Shown here piece by piece: positions 16,298-25,807 of a DNA stretch of 64,000 nucleotides; position 1 is the stretch's first letter; each line of letters begins with the position of its first letter. Location of the stretch: positions 124,001 to 188,000 of the forward strand of contig NZ_JAQKGV010000001.1 of the NCBI RefSeq assembly GCF_028617075.1, given 5' to 3'. This stretch comes from Rubrobacter calidifluminis (lineage in GTDB: Bacteria; Actinomycetota; Rubrobacteria; Rubrobacterales; Rubrobacteraceae). The position numbers and the translations under genes are program-made. Under the pieces are notes generated by a model, which saw only the letters and a list, made by a program, of their open reading frames with translations, did not search any database and was not told where the DNA came from.

Positions 16298-17465
16298 CGA
16301 GCGCCGGGGCTGCCAGGATGAGCCCGCCGGCGAGCGCCGCGCCCGCTGCGGCGAGCAGCGCCGGGGTGAAGGAGTTCCCGAGGGCTGCGGGGAGCAGGGG
16401 GCCTACCACCTGCCCGAGCCCGAAGGCCGCGGTGAGCAGCCCGATCACCCGCGAAGAACCTCCGGTCTTGCGGCTGGCGTAGGTGATGACGAGGGCGGTG
16501 ATGCCCATGAAGGTGCCGCCGAAGAGGACGGCGGATAGCGCGGCAGCCCACTCCGAGCCGGAGAGTACCGGCAGGGCTATCCCTGCGGCCTGCAGCGGGT
16601 AGGCGACGCAGAGGGCGCGCAGGTATCCGATTCGGGAGGATACCCCGGCCCAGAGCACCGTGGAGGGTGCGGCAGCCACGCCGACCAGTACCCAGGCCGC
16701 AGTCCCGACCCCGTTCAGCCCCGGCGTGTCCTCCACTATCTTGACCAGGAACGTGCCGCTCACGATGTACCCCGCTCCCTCCAGGAAGTAGGAGATCCAG
16801 AGCAGGGAGAGCAAACGTCCCAGGCCACGCTCCGCATCCGCTCCGGACGCGCCGGAGACCGGAGCTTCGCCCTCCGGGAGCCACGCCCGGCACACCACCG
16901 AAAGCACTGCGGCGAGGACCGCGAGGGAGACCCAGTCGGCTCTCCAGCCCGTTCCCCGGCTCCCTGCACTGCCTATGAACAGGACCAGAAGCCCGGAGAG
17001 GGCTATACCGATCCCGACCCCGCTGTAGAGCCACCCCGAGAGGCGGGCGCCGCGCCTGCGCCGGAGCGCCTCCAGGACCGCTCCGGAGGCGAGGACGAAG
17101 ACCCCCGCGCTGGCCACCCCCGCCAGGAACCTCAGCCCGAGCCAGACCGCGAAGTTGCCGGTGGCCGCCATGAGCCCGGTGGTCAGCGCGGTGGCCGCAA
17201 GGCTCGCCCGCAGTGCGGCCCCGTGATGGTGCGCCCGCGGAGGCACCACGGTGAGCAGCGCCGCGCCGGACAGGTACCCCAGGTAATTGCTGGAGGCCAG
17301 AAGCCCGCTCTGACCGGTGCTGAGGCCGAAGGCTTTCTGCATGTAGGGCAGGATCGGGGTGTAGGCGAAGCGTCCGATGCCCATCGCCACCACCAGGGCG
17401 AGGATCCCGGAAGCGAGCGGACGGAAGGCAGACCCCGGGGCCTGCCCGTCCTTTCTCTCCTGCAC
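16284..17465 (-). CDS. YbfB/YjiJ-family MFS transporter
   Basis: A 12-segment major facilitator protein of about 393 residues. The N-terminus (LALVVAMGIGRFAYTPILP, then FGLSTGQSGLLASSNYLGYL) is the hallmark of the YbfB/YjiJ group, whose substrates are poorly known. The start could be ATG 17504 or GTG 17465; the latter follows GGAGGGGAA closely and is used here. The EamA gene lies just upstream on the same strand, so the two are probably co-transcribed and controlled by the adjacent LysR regulator. Export of a small metabolite is inferred from context only. Confidence 0.85.
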   Translation of the reverse strand: MQERKDGQAPGSAFRPLASGILALVVAMGIGRFAYTPILPYMQKAFGLSTGQSGLLASSNYLGYLSGAALLTVVPPRAHHHGAALRASLAATALTTGLMAATGNFAVWLGLRFLAGVASAGVFVLASGAVLEALRRRRGARLSGWLYSGVGIGIALSGLLVLFIGSAGSRGTGWRADWVSLAVLAAVLSVVCRAWLPEGEAPVSGASGADAERGLGRLLSLLWISYFLEGAGYIVSGTFLVKIVEDTPGLNGVGTAAWVLVGVAAAPSTVLWAGVSSRIGYLRALCVAYPLQAAGIALPVLSGSEWAAALSAVLFGGTFMGITALVITYASRKTGGSSRVIGLLTAAFGLGQVVGPLLPAALGNSFTPALLAAAGAALAGGLILAAPALGDRG

Positions 17466-17550
17466 TTCCCCTCCTCTGCGAGCGGATACCAGGCTCCCGG
17501 CCATTATGGCACCCGCCTCGCGGCACGGGTGTGAACGGTTTGTATCCTTT

Positions 17551-18444
17551 TCAGGACGCAGTGTCCCGCTGCGAGAGAACCACGAGCCCGCAGAATAAGA
17601 GGGCGCCGCCCAGCAGTTCGAGCGGTGTGAGGTGCTCGCCAAGCACGAAGACCCCAAGGAGGGCAGCGGTCAGTGGCTCGGCGAGCGAGAGGGTCGTCGC
17701 GGTCGCGACCGGGATCAGTCTGAGTCCCCGGCCGAACAGGAAGTACGCCGCGGCGGTAGCCACGAGTCCCAGATGCAGCGCCACCCCGATTCCTCTGCCC
17801 TCTAGGAGCCATCCCGCACCGGAGAGCACCAGCACCGGCGAGAGCAGCACCGCCCCTCCGGTGAAGATGACGGCCATCACCACCTCCGGCGGGATGCGTT
17901 CCAGCAGGCCCTTGCTCGCGGTGGCGTAGGCCGCGTAGGAGGCGCCTGCACCTAAAGAGAGCACGATACCCAGGGGATCGACGGAGATGCCGCCGCCGGC
18001 GCCGATCAGTAGTGTACATCCGACGACCGCGAGCGCCGTAGCGGTTGCCCACCGGGATGAGAGGCGCTCGCCCCGGACCAGAAAACCTGTGATGCCTCCG
18101 AAGATCGGAGCGCTCCCGATGGCGACGATCGTGCCTATAGCCACCCCGGTCCTCGATACACCGCTGAAGAACAGCACCTGGTAGGCTGCCACCCCCGCAC
18201 ACCCCGTTGCCGTTTCGAGGAGGGGCCACCGGTGTCCGCGCAGCGTGCCGCGCCACAGCGTGACCGCCAGCAGCGCCAGGCCCCCCACCGTGACCCTCGC
18301 CGCCCCGATGGCCTCCGGTGTGGCCGAGGGCGGGGCGAAGGCCCCGGCCGTCCCGGTCGTACCCCAGAGCACGGCGGCGAGCAGTACCGGGTAGTTTCCG
18401 GGAATCGCCCTACCCCGCTCCTCCGCGCCCGTGTTCTTGCTCAT
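17551..18444 (-). CDS. EamA/DMT-family transporter
   Basis: A 10-segment drug/metabolite transporter with two EamA repeats: first repeat about residues 15-140 (VLLAAVLWGTTGTAGAFA), second about 155-285 (GAGASYAAYATASKGLLE, LSLAEPLTAALLGVFVLGE). Members export amino acids or other small metabolites, or import sugars, so direction is not fixed by sequence. ATG 18444 overlaps an inverted repeat and lies 6 bases after a -10-like CTAAAT on the minus strand, with TTGGAC 18 bp further up, so the mRNA may be nearly leaderless. It is divergent from the lysR gene and upstream of the MFS gene. Confidence 0.88.
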   Translation of the reverse strand: MSKNTGAEERGRAIPGNYPVLLAAVLWGTTGTAGAFAPPSATPEAIGAARVTVGGLALLAVTLWRGTLRGHRWPLLETATGCAGVAAYQVLFFSGVSRTGVAIGTIVAIGSAPIFGGITGFLVRGERLSSRWATATALAVVGCTLLIGAGGGISVDPLGIVLSLGAGASYAAYATASKGLLERIPPEVVMAVIFTGGAVLLSPVLVLSGAGWLLEGRGIGVALHLGLVATAAAYFLFGRGLRLIPVATATTLSLAEPLTAALLGVFVLGEHLTPLELLGGALLFCGLVVLSQRDTAS

Positions 18445-18499
18445 GGCTACATTTAGCCATCCGGGAGTAATCGTGTCCAACGAACGTGTTCGATAGAAT
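18443..18499. promoter_or_regulatory. EamA/LysR divergent regulatory region
   Basis: It holds a perfect 7-bp inverted repeat ATGGCTA (18443-18449) / TAGCCAT (18454-18460) over the EamA start, TTGGAC on the minus strand (18475-18480), the palindrome CGAACGTGTTCG (18481-18492) and TAGAAT (18494-18499) before lysR. These are plausible LysR binding and promoter elements, inferred from position. Confidence 0.45.
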
Positions 18500-18526
18500 G
18501 GATCGAGGTAAAAGATCGGGTGAGGG

Positions 18527-19492
18527 ATGGTGCAGATCCGGCAGCTTAAGACCTTCCTGGTGGTGGCGAGGACGCTGAGCTTTACCCGGGCGGCCTCCGA
18601 GCTGGGCTACGTGCAGTCGAGCGTCACGGCGCAGATACAGGCGCTGGAGAGGGAGCTCGGCGTGCCGCTCTTCGACCGGATGGGCCGGCGGGTTTTCCTG
18701 ACGGACGCCGGCAAGAGGCTCCTGCCCTACGCGGAGAGGATGCTCGATCTGGAGTCGGAGGCCCGCCTTGCGGTCTCTGGTGATGGGGAGCCGGCGGGGT
18801 CGGTCGTCCTGAGCGCCTCGGAGACGCACTGCGCTTACCGCCTGCCGGGGCTGCTGAGCGGTTTCAGGCGGCGCCATCCGCGCGTGGATCTCAAGCTCAA
18901 GCCCAGCCCGGTCGGCGCGCTGGATACCGGGCTCCGGCAGAGTCTGGCTTGCGGCGAGGTGGATCTCGCGTTCGTTATGGAGGAACCGCTGCCTCCGGAG
19001 GAGCGACTCGAGGTGGAGCCGCTCGTCGCAGAGCCGGCGACGTTCGTCGCGGCCCCCGGCCACGACCTTGCGGGCCGGTCCGGTTTCGGGCCGGAGGATC
19101 TCGAGTGTCGGACGGTACTCGTGACCGAGGAGGGCTGCGCCTACCGGAGGGTGTTCGAGAGAGCTCTGTCTGAGGCTGGGGTGCGCCGGGTCACACTGCT
19201 CGAGTTCGCCAGCGTCGAGGCGATAAAGCGCTGCGCCGAGGCGGGGGTCGGGGTGGGAATGGTCTCAAGGAGCTCGGTGACGCAAGAGATAGATCGGGGA
19301 AGCCTCGAGGAGCTGCCCTGGGAGGGGCCGGGCTGCGGCGTCCTGACCCAGGTGGTCTGGCGGAAGGACAGGTGGATCTCTCCGGCGCTCGGCGCGTTCA
19401 TCGAGGCTGCGAGGGAGGCCCTTCGCTGCGGAGACGGAGGGGAAGCCCCGGGCTTTTCTCAGGGTCGGAAGAGCAGCTCGTACCCGAGGTAG
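18527..19492 (+). CDS. LysR-family transcriptional regulator
   Basis: The protein has the LysR winged helix at residues 1-60 (RQLKTFLVVARTLSFTRAASEL, SSVTAQIQALERELGVPLF, TDAGKRLLPYAERML) and a periplasmic-binding-like effector domain (about 90-295, starting SVVLSASETHC). It is 321 residues, slightly long, with a polar tail after residue 300. ATG 18527 follows GTGAGGG. It is divergent from eamA and convergent with lysE, its last 34 bases overlapping the lysE 3' end. Position suggests control of the EamA-MFS pair; the ligand is unknown. Confidence 0.9.
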   Translation: MVQIRQLKTFLVVARTLSFTRAASELGYVQSSVTAQIQALERELGVPLFDRMGRRVFLTDAGKRLLPYAERMLDLESEARLAVSGDGEPAGSVVLSASETHCAYRLPGLLSGFRRRHPRVDLKLKPSPVGALDTGLRQSLACGEVDLAFVMEEPLPPEERLEVEPLVAEPATFVAAPGHDLAGRSGFGPEDLECRTVLVTEEGCAYRRVFERALSEAGVRRVTLLEFASVEAIKRCAEAGVGVGMVSRSSVTQEIDRGSLEELPWEGPGCGVLTQVVWRKDRWISPALGAFIEAAREALRCGDGGEAPGFSQGRKSSSYPR

Positions 19493-20073
19493 AGGGCGCT
19501 CGCCCACATCACGACCGCCGAAACGCGGTTGAGGACGCCGCGTGTGGCGCCCGTTTTACCCAGCAGCCTTCCGACCAGCGCCAGGAAGAAGAACCACAGC
19601 CAGGAGACCGTTATGCTCGCGAAGGTGAAGACCACCCTCGCGGTGCCATGGTAGGCCAGGGAGCTCGTGCCGATGACCCCCACGGTATCCAGGATGGCAC
19701 CCGGGTTGAGCAGCGACACCGACAGGGCGAACAGCACCTGCTGACGGGTGGACAACCCGACGCCGCGCTCCAAGGCTTCGTCTGAAACGGGACCGGCGCG
19801 CCAGTTGGTCCAGCCCAGGTAGAGCAGGAAGAGCACCCCACCTGCCGCCAGCGCGATCTTCACCCAGGGGAGGGAGAGGACGGCGACCGAGACCCCGAGC
19901 ACAGCTGCGAGGATGAGCGTGGTGTCCGACAGAGAAGCGGTGAGCACCGCGGGCAGAGCACCCAGCAGGCGGGACCGGGTCGCTCCCTGGGCCAAAACGA
20001 ACATGTTCTGGGGCCCGAGGACGACGATCAGGCCCAGAGCCAGCACGAACCCGTGTACGAAAGGCAAGATCAA
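19459..20073 (-). CDS. LysE/ArgO-family amino acid exporter
   Basis: About 204 residues with six predicted membrane segments. The N-terminus carries the LysE-family signature LGPQNMFVLAQGA after a first hydrophobic helix, and the middle has SVSLLNPGAILDTVG, matching the conserved NP of the family. Members export basic or other amino acids. The start is uncertain: TTG 20073 (or TTG 20067) fits the length of the family N-terminus; there is no strong ribosome binding site. It converges on lysR with a 34-bp 3' overlap. A much longer open frame continues upstream antisense to mfd and is not coding. Confidence 0.83.
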   Translation of the reverse strand: MILPFVHGFVLALGLIVVLGPQNMFVLAQGATRSRLLGALPAVLTASLSDTTLILAAVLGVSVAVLSLPWVKIALAAGGVLFLLYLGWTNWRAGPVSDEALERGVGLSTRQQVLFALSVSLLNPGAILDTVGVIGTSSLAYHGTARVVFTFASITVSWLWFFFLALVGRLLGKTGATRGVLNRVSAVVMWASALYLGYELLFRP

Positions 20074-20135
20074 GCCCGGAGATGTTACCCATCGGGTCTC
20101 AACCTGGCAAGGCCGGGGGAGAGCTGAGCCCCGCG

Positions 20136-20163
20136 TTGGAAAGCGTGCGCGACGGGTTAAAAT
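20136..20163 (+). promoter_or_regulatory. Promoter of mfd
   Basis: TTGGAA (20136-20141), a 16-bp spacer and TAAAAT (20158-20163). The predicted start of transcription falls on or within a base or two of the GTG start codon at 20170, so the transcript may be leaderless. Confidence 0.5.
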
Positions 20164-20169
20164 TGCCGG

Positions 20170-23100
20170 GTGAGAAACCCTCTCCGTACGAGATCCGTAC
20201 AGGCACCACACCGTATCCGAGCCTACCTCGCCGCCACCGCAGAGAGCCCCGTCGTGCTCGTGGCGGGAAGCGAGGAGTCGGCCGAGCGCTACGCCCGCGA
20301 GGCGGCGTGTTTCACGCAGGATGCGGTCGTGCACCTGCCCTCGCGCGGGACTATCTACGGGGACGTCTTCGACCCGCCCGCCGCGAACGTCGGCAGGAGA
20401 CAGCGGGCGCTGCACGCTTTGGGCCGGGCGCGCATCGTCGTGGCCGGACCACTCGCGTTCGCCGAGAGGACCCCGATCTACGAGCCACTTGAGCTCTCCG
20501 GCGGCGTGGAGCTGGAGTTCGACGAGGCTCTGGAGAGACTCGCCCGGCTCGGGTACGAGCGGGTGGACAGGATCTCGCGTCCCGGGGAGTTCGCCGTGCG
20601 CGGCGGGATCGTGGACCTCTTCCCGAGCACCCGGCGCTCCCCGGTGCGCGTCGAGTGGTGGGGGGACGAGGTGGAGAGCGTGCGGGTCGTCTCCCTGGCG
20701 ACCCAGCGGGTCGTGAAGGATCTGAAGGCGGTGACGGTCTACGCTGCGCGCGAGGCCGACCTGGCGGCGCTCGCCGCGGAGAGCGGGGAGGAGCTGCCCG
20801 AAGAGGTGCTCCGGGGGGTGAGGGTGCCGGGGCTCGACCGGCTGCTCCTCGGCCTCGATCCCGTCTCGCCGCGCGAGCTTTTGCCGGAAGGTGTCGAGAT
20901 CTGGCGCGAGGAGCCGCAGGAGGCGCTGCCGGAAGACCTGGGCGGTCTGGTGCGCGAGCTCTACGACACGGCGCCCGAGCCGGATCTCGAGTTCACCGGT
21001 GCGGAGGATGGTGAGGCGGTCCTGGCGCCGCCGGTGGTGGCGTTCGGGGGCGGGCTGCGAGAGGTCGCCAGGAGGCTCGAGGCGCTCGTCGCGGACGGGC
21101 TTGCGGTTTTCATCGCCTGCGGTTCGGGGAGCGAGGTCAAGCGCACCGTCTACGCCTTCGGCGAGATCGGACGCGAGGTGAGAGAGGCCGCCCGCGTGGA
21201 CGCGAACCTTCCTCCCGGGCTCTACGCCGTACCCGGCGAGGTAGAGGAGGGTTTCGTCTACCCGGAGGACGGAATCGCGGTCGTCAGGCGCGGGGATTTC
21301 CTGGGGAGGAGGGTGAAGAGCCGCAGGGGCGGCCGGACGCCGACGAGCTTTGCCGATCTCAAGCCCGGAGATCTCGTTGTGCACGACACGCAGGGTATCG
21401 GGCGCTTCGAGGGGCTCGTGGCGCGGGAGGCCCTGGGTGTCACCCGCGACTACATGGAGGTCAGCTACCGGGGCGGGGACAGGCTGTTCGTGCCCTACGA
21501 GCAGATGGACCTCTTGCACAAGTACGTGGGCGGCGAAGGGGCGCGGCTGGACCGGCTCGGCGGGAGTTCGTGGGCGCAGGTCACCGAGAGGGTCAGGAAG
21601 CGGGTCAAGGCGCTCGCCGGGGAGCTGCTGCGGCTGCACATCGTGCGCGCCTCGGCCGAAGGGTTCGCGTTTCCGGAGGACACGGAGTGGGAGCGGGAGC
21701 TCGAGGAGAGCTTCCCCTACCAGGAGACCCCGGACCAGCAGGCCGCGATCGCCGCGGTCAAGGCCGACATGCAGAGGCCGAAGCCGATGGACCGGCTGGT
21801 GTGCGGGGACGTGGGCTTCGGGAAGACCGAGGTCGCGGTCAGGGCGGCGTTCAAGGCGGCGCTCGCGGGCAAGCAGACGATGATGCTCGCGCCGACCACC
21901 CTGCTCGTCCAGCAGCACGAGCGCACCTTCCGCGAGCGGCTGGAGCGCTTCGCGGTGCGCGTCGAGAGCCTCTCGCGGTTCACATCCCCGGCGGAGAGGA
22001 GGCGTATCCTCGAAGGGTTCGCCGCCGGGGAGGTAGACATCCTCATCGGGACGCATGCCCTGCTCGGGGCGGAGGTGAGGCCGAAGGATCTCGGGCTCGT
22101 CGTGATCGACGAAGAGCAGCGCTTCGGGGTCGAGCACAAGGAGAGGATCAAACAACTCAAGGCCTCGGTCGACGTACTCACGCTCACGGCCACCCCGATC
22201 CCGCGCACGATGCAGATGGCGCTCTCCTCCCTGCGGGACATAAGCGTGATCGAGACGCCGCCTGCGGGGAGGAGGCCCGTGCTCACCCATGTCGGGCCCT
22301 ACGACGAGGACATCGTGCGGCGGGCGGTAGAGCGCGAGCTCGGACGGGGCGGTCAGGTCTTCTTCGTGCACAACCGCATCGAGACCATAGAGGAGAGGGC
22401 CGAGCAGCTGCGCGGGCTGGTCCCCGGAGCGCGTTTCACGGTGGTTCATGGTCGGATGCCCGAGCGGGAGCTCGAGGGCAAGATGCGCTCGTTCCTCGAA
22501 GGAGAGGTGGACGTGCTCGTCGCCACGACGATCATCGAGACAGGGCTCGACGTGGGGACGGCGAACACGCTCATCGTCGAGCGGGCGGACGCTCTGGGGC
22601 TTGCGCAGCTCTACCACCTGAGGGGAAGGATCGGACGCTCCTCCGAGCAGGCCTACGCCTACCTCTTCGCGCCGCTCGGGGCGACGCGGGAGGCCCAGAG
22701 GCGGCTCGAGGCGCTTCTGGACTTCACCGAGCTCGGGAGCGGGTTCGCGGTCGCGATGCGGGACCTCGAGATCCGGGGCGCGGGCAACCTGCTCGGTGCG
22801 GAGCAGTCGGGGCACATAGCGGCCGTGGGCTTCGAGATGTACCTGCGGCTTCTGGAGGAGGCCGTCGAGGAGGCCCGGGGGAGGCCCGCAGCGCGGAGAG
22901 ACGAGGCGCCGGTCGTGGTCGAGGTGCCGCTCGACGCGTACCTGCCGCCGGATTACGTGCAGGACGAGATAGAGCGGGTCTCCCTCTACCAGCGGGCCTC
23001 CGGCGCAGGGAGCATCGAGGAGGTCGGGGAGCTCGCCGAAGAGCTCGCCGACCGCTTCGGGGAGCCGCCTGCTCCCGCGCTCAACCTGCTCGGGATCACG

Positions 23101-23331
23101 CGCGTCAAGCTGCTCGCGAGGAGGGTGGGGGCCAGGTCCGTCTCCTACCGGCAGGGGACGCTCACCATCTCCGGGGTCACGCCCGATGCCAGGGCCGTTT
23201 CGGCCCTCGAGCGGACGACCGGAGCAGAGGTGAGCGGTCGGGCCGGGCGCCTGAGCCTGCGCGGGGTGGAGGGAGAACCGCTCGAGGTCGCCGAGCGGGC
23301 GCTCGGGGCGCTCGGGCGCACCATGCTATAA
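20170..23331 (+). CDS. mfd: Transcription-repair coupling factor Mfd
   Basis: Mfd removes RNA polymerase stalled at DNA lesions and recruits UvrA. The 1053-residue protein has the UvrB-like N-terminal module (about 1-330, FPSTRRSPVRVEWWGDEVES), the RNA-polymerase-interacting domain (about 395-460, GDLVVHDTQGIGRFEGL), the RecG-like helicase with Walker A CGDVGFGKTEVAVRAAF, DEEQ box VIDEEQRFGV, TATPIPRTMQ and GRIGRSSEQAYAYL, and a C-terminal D7 domain. It is shorter than E. coli Mfd (1148). The start is GTG 20170, supported by the promoter just upstream. It precedes a foldase lipoprotein gene, a neighbour order often seen in Gram-positive bacteria. Confidence 0.96.
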   Translation: MRNPLRTRSVQAPHRIRAYLAATAESPVVLVAGSEESAERYAREAACFTQDAVVHLPSRGTIYGDVFDPPAANVGRRQRALHALGRARIVVAGPLAFAERTPIYEPLELSGGVELEFDEALERLARLGYERVDRISRPGEFAVRGGIVDLFPSTRRSPVRVEWWGDEVESVRVVSLATQRVVKDLKAVTVYAAREADLAALAAESGEELPEEVLRGVRVPGLDRLLLGLDPVSPRELLPEGVEIWREEPQEALPEDLGGLVRELYDTAPEPDLEFTGAEDGEAVLAPPVVAFGGGLREVARRLEALVADGLAVFIACGSGSEVKRTVYAFGEIGREVREAARVDANLPPGLYAVPGEVEEGFVYPEDGIAVVRRGDFLGRRVKSRRGGRTPTSFADLKPGDLVVHDTQGIGRFEGLVAREALGVTRDYMEVSYRGGDRLFVPYEQMDLLHKYVGGEGARLDRLGGSSWAQVTERVRKRVKALAGELLRLHIVRASAEGFAFPEDTEWERELEESFPYQETPDQQAAIAAVKADMQRPKPMDRLVCGDVGFGKTEVAVRAAFKAALAGKQTMMLAPTTLLVQQHERTFRERLERFAVRVESLSRFTSPAERRRILEGFAAGEVDILIGTHALLGAEVRPKDLGLVVIDEEQRFGVEHKERIKQLKASVDVLTLTATPIPRTMQMALSSLRDISVIETPPAGRRPVLTHVGPYDEDIVRRAVERELGRGGQVFFVHNRIETIEERAEQLRGLVPGARFTVVHGRMPERELEGKMRSFLEGEVDVLVATTIIETGLDVGTANTLIVERADALGLAQLYHLRGRIGRSSEQAYAYLFAPLGATREAQRRLEALLDFTELGSGFAVAMRDLEIRGAGNLLGAEQSGHIAAVGFEMYLRLLEEAVEEARGRPAARRDEAPVVVEVPLDAYLPPDYVQDEIERVSLYQRASGAGSIEEVGELAEELADRFGEPPAPALNLLGITRVKLLARRVGARSVSYRQGTLTISGVTPDARAVSALERTTGAEVSGRAGRLSLRGVEGEPLEVAERALGALGRTML

Positions 23332-23332
23332 T
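23324..23332 (+). promoter_or_regulatory. Extended -10 promoter of the foldase lipoprotein gene
   Basis: TGCTATAAT (TGn plus TATAAT) overlaps the end of mfd and is 39 bases before the next start. The TGn extension compensates for the absence of a -35 element. Confidence 0.5.
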
Positions 23333-23371
23333 CGCGGGCGTTTTGGGATCCAACCAGCTCGAGGTGAGATC

Positions 23372-24430
23372 TTGCGTTTTCTGAGCGGATCGTGGCGCCA
23401 GAGATCTCTGGTGACGTGGGGGTTGATCCTGTTCCTCGCCGCGGTGCTCTCCGGTTGCTCCGCCGCTTCCACGGTCGCCAACGTCGAGACGGGCTCGAGG
23501 AAGGTGGCCGTCTTCGACGGCGGTCAGATCACGCAGAGCGAGGTACAGAAGCAAATCGACGCGCTCGCCCGCCAGAGCGGGCTCAAGGAGGCGCCGCAGC
23601 CCGGCTCCGCCCAGTACAAGGCCGCCGTCTCGCAGGTCATGCCCCAGCTGGTGGACACCAAGATCGCCGAGGCCTACGCCAGAGAGCACGGGATCTCCGT
23701 CTCCAGCGGAGAGGTCCAGAAGGCCCTCGAGAACTTCAAGAAGCAGGCCGGTCAGCAGGCCCGGCAGCAGTTCGGCACCAACCTCAGCGACGAGGAGGCC
23801 TTCCGGCAGGTGCTCAAAGGTTACGGGATAAACGAGAGCCAGGCCCGGCAGCAGATCCGGGTGGGGCTTCTCGTACGGAAGGTCGAGGACAGGGTCACGG
23901 GGAACGTGAGCCCCTCCGAGAAGCAGATAAAGAGCTACTACGAGAAGAACAGGGCCCAGTTCAAAGTTCCCGAGCGCCGTTGCTTCAGCGCGATAGTCTT
24001 CGCCCCGGACAAGAAAAAGCAGAAGGAGCAGGCCGAGAAGGTGAAGGGCAAGCTCGAGAACGGCGGGGACTTCGCGAAGCTCGCGAAGAAGTACTCCCAG
24101 GACCCCCGCAGCGCGAAGAAAGGGGGGAAGGTGGGGTGCGTCAGCGAGGGGCAGATCTCCCTCTCCGCGCTGGACAAGGCGATCTTTTCGGCGAAGAAGG
24201 GGAAGGTGGCGGGGCCCGTCGAGGTCAAGAACCTCGGCTACTACCTGATCGAGGTGACGAAGATAGAGCCCGGGCACACCACGCCGCTCGAGAAGGTCGC
24301 CCCGCAGATAAAGCAGCACCTCGCGCAGCAGGAGCGGGCCAGGGCCTTTCAGCGGTGGCTCGAGCAGCAGAAGAAGTCGCGTGACGTGAAGTACCTGCCG
24401 GACTACAGGCCGCAGGGATCGACCTCCTGA
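23372..24430 (+). CDS. Peptidyl-prolyl isomerase lipoprotein, PrsA/SurA type
   Basis: A 352-residue extracytoplasmic folding factor. The signal peptide (LILFLAAVLSGCS) ends in the lipobox LSGC at about Cys27, so it should be lipid-anchored on the outer face of the membrane. Next come a SurA-like chaperone region (about 45-185, with VFDGGQITQSEVQKQI) and a parvulin/PPIC rotamase domain (about 195-310, with AKKYSQDPRSAKKGG and VKNLGYYLIEV). The start is TTG 23372 after GAGGTGAGA. It follows mfd, a common arrangement. It assists folding of secreted proteins; which ones is unknown. Confidence 0.92.
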   Translation: MRFLSGSWRQRSLVTWGLILFLAAVLSGCSAASTVANVETGSRKVAVFDGGQITQSEVQKQIDALARQSGLKEAPQPGSAQYKAAVSQVMPQLVDTKIAEAYAREHGISVSSGEVQKALENFKKQAGQQARQQFGTNLSDEEAFRQVLKGYGINESQARQQIRVGLLVRKVEDRVTGNVSPSEKQIKSYYEKNRAQFKVPERRCFSAIVFAPDKKKQKEQAEKVKGKLENGGDFAKLAKKYSQDPRSAKKGGKVGCVSEGQISLSALDKAIFSAKKGKVAGPVEVKNLGYYLIEVTKIEPGHTTPLEKVAPQIKQHLAQQERARAFQRWLEQQKKSRDVKYLPDYRPQGSTS

Positions 24431-24462
24431 AGGCTCTGGCGCTCTGCGTCCTGAAGGCGTAG

Positions 24463-25803
<1,341 letters not shown>

Positions 25804-25807
25804 AGAG

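Noticed and set aside
18527-20073. LysR-LysE as an ArgP/LysE type pair
   Set aside because: The classic lysG-lysE pair is divergent with a shared promoter; here the genes converge, so LysR more likely regulates the divergent EamA gene.
19459-22815. An 1118-residue open frame on the minus strand across mfd
   Set aside because: Only its 3' end (from about 20073) is LysE. The rest is antisense to Mfd, whose helicase motifs are intact, and is low-complexity Arg/Leu/Pro sequence expected from third-codon G+C bias.
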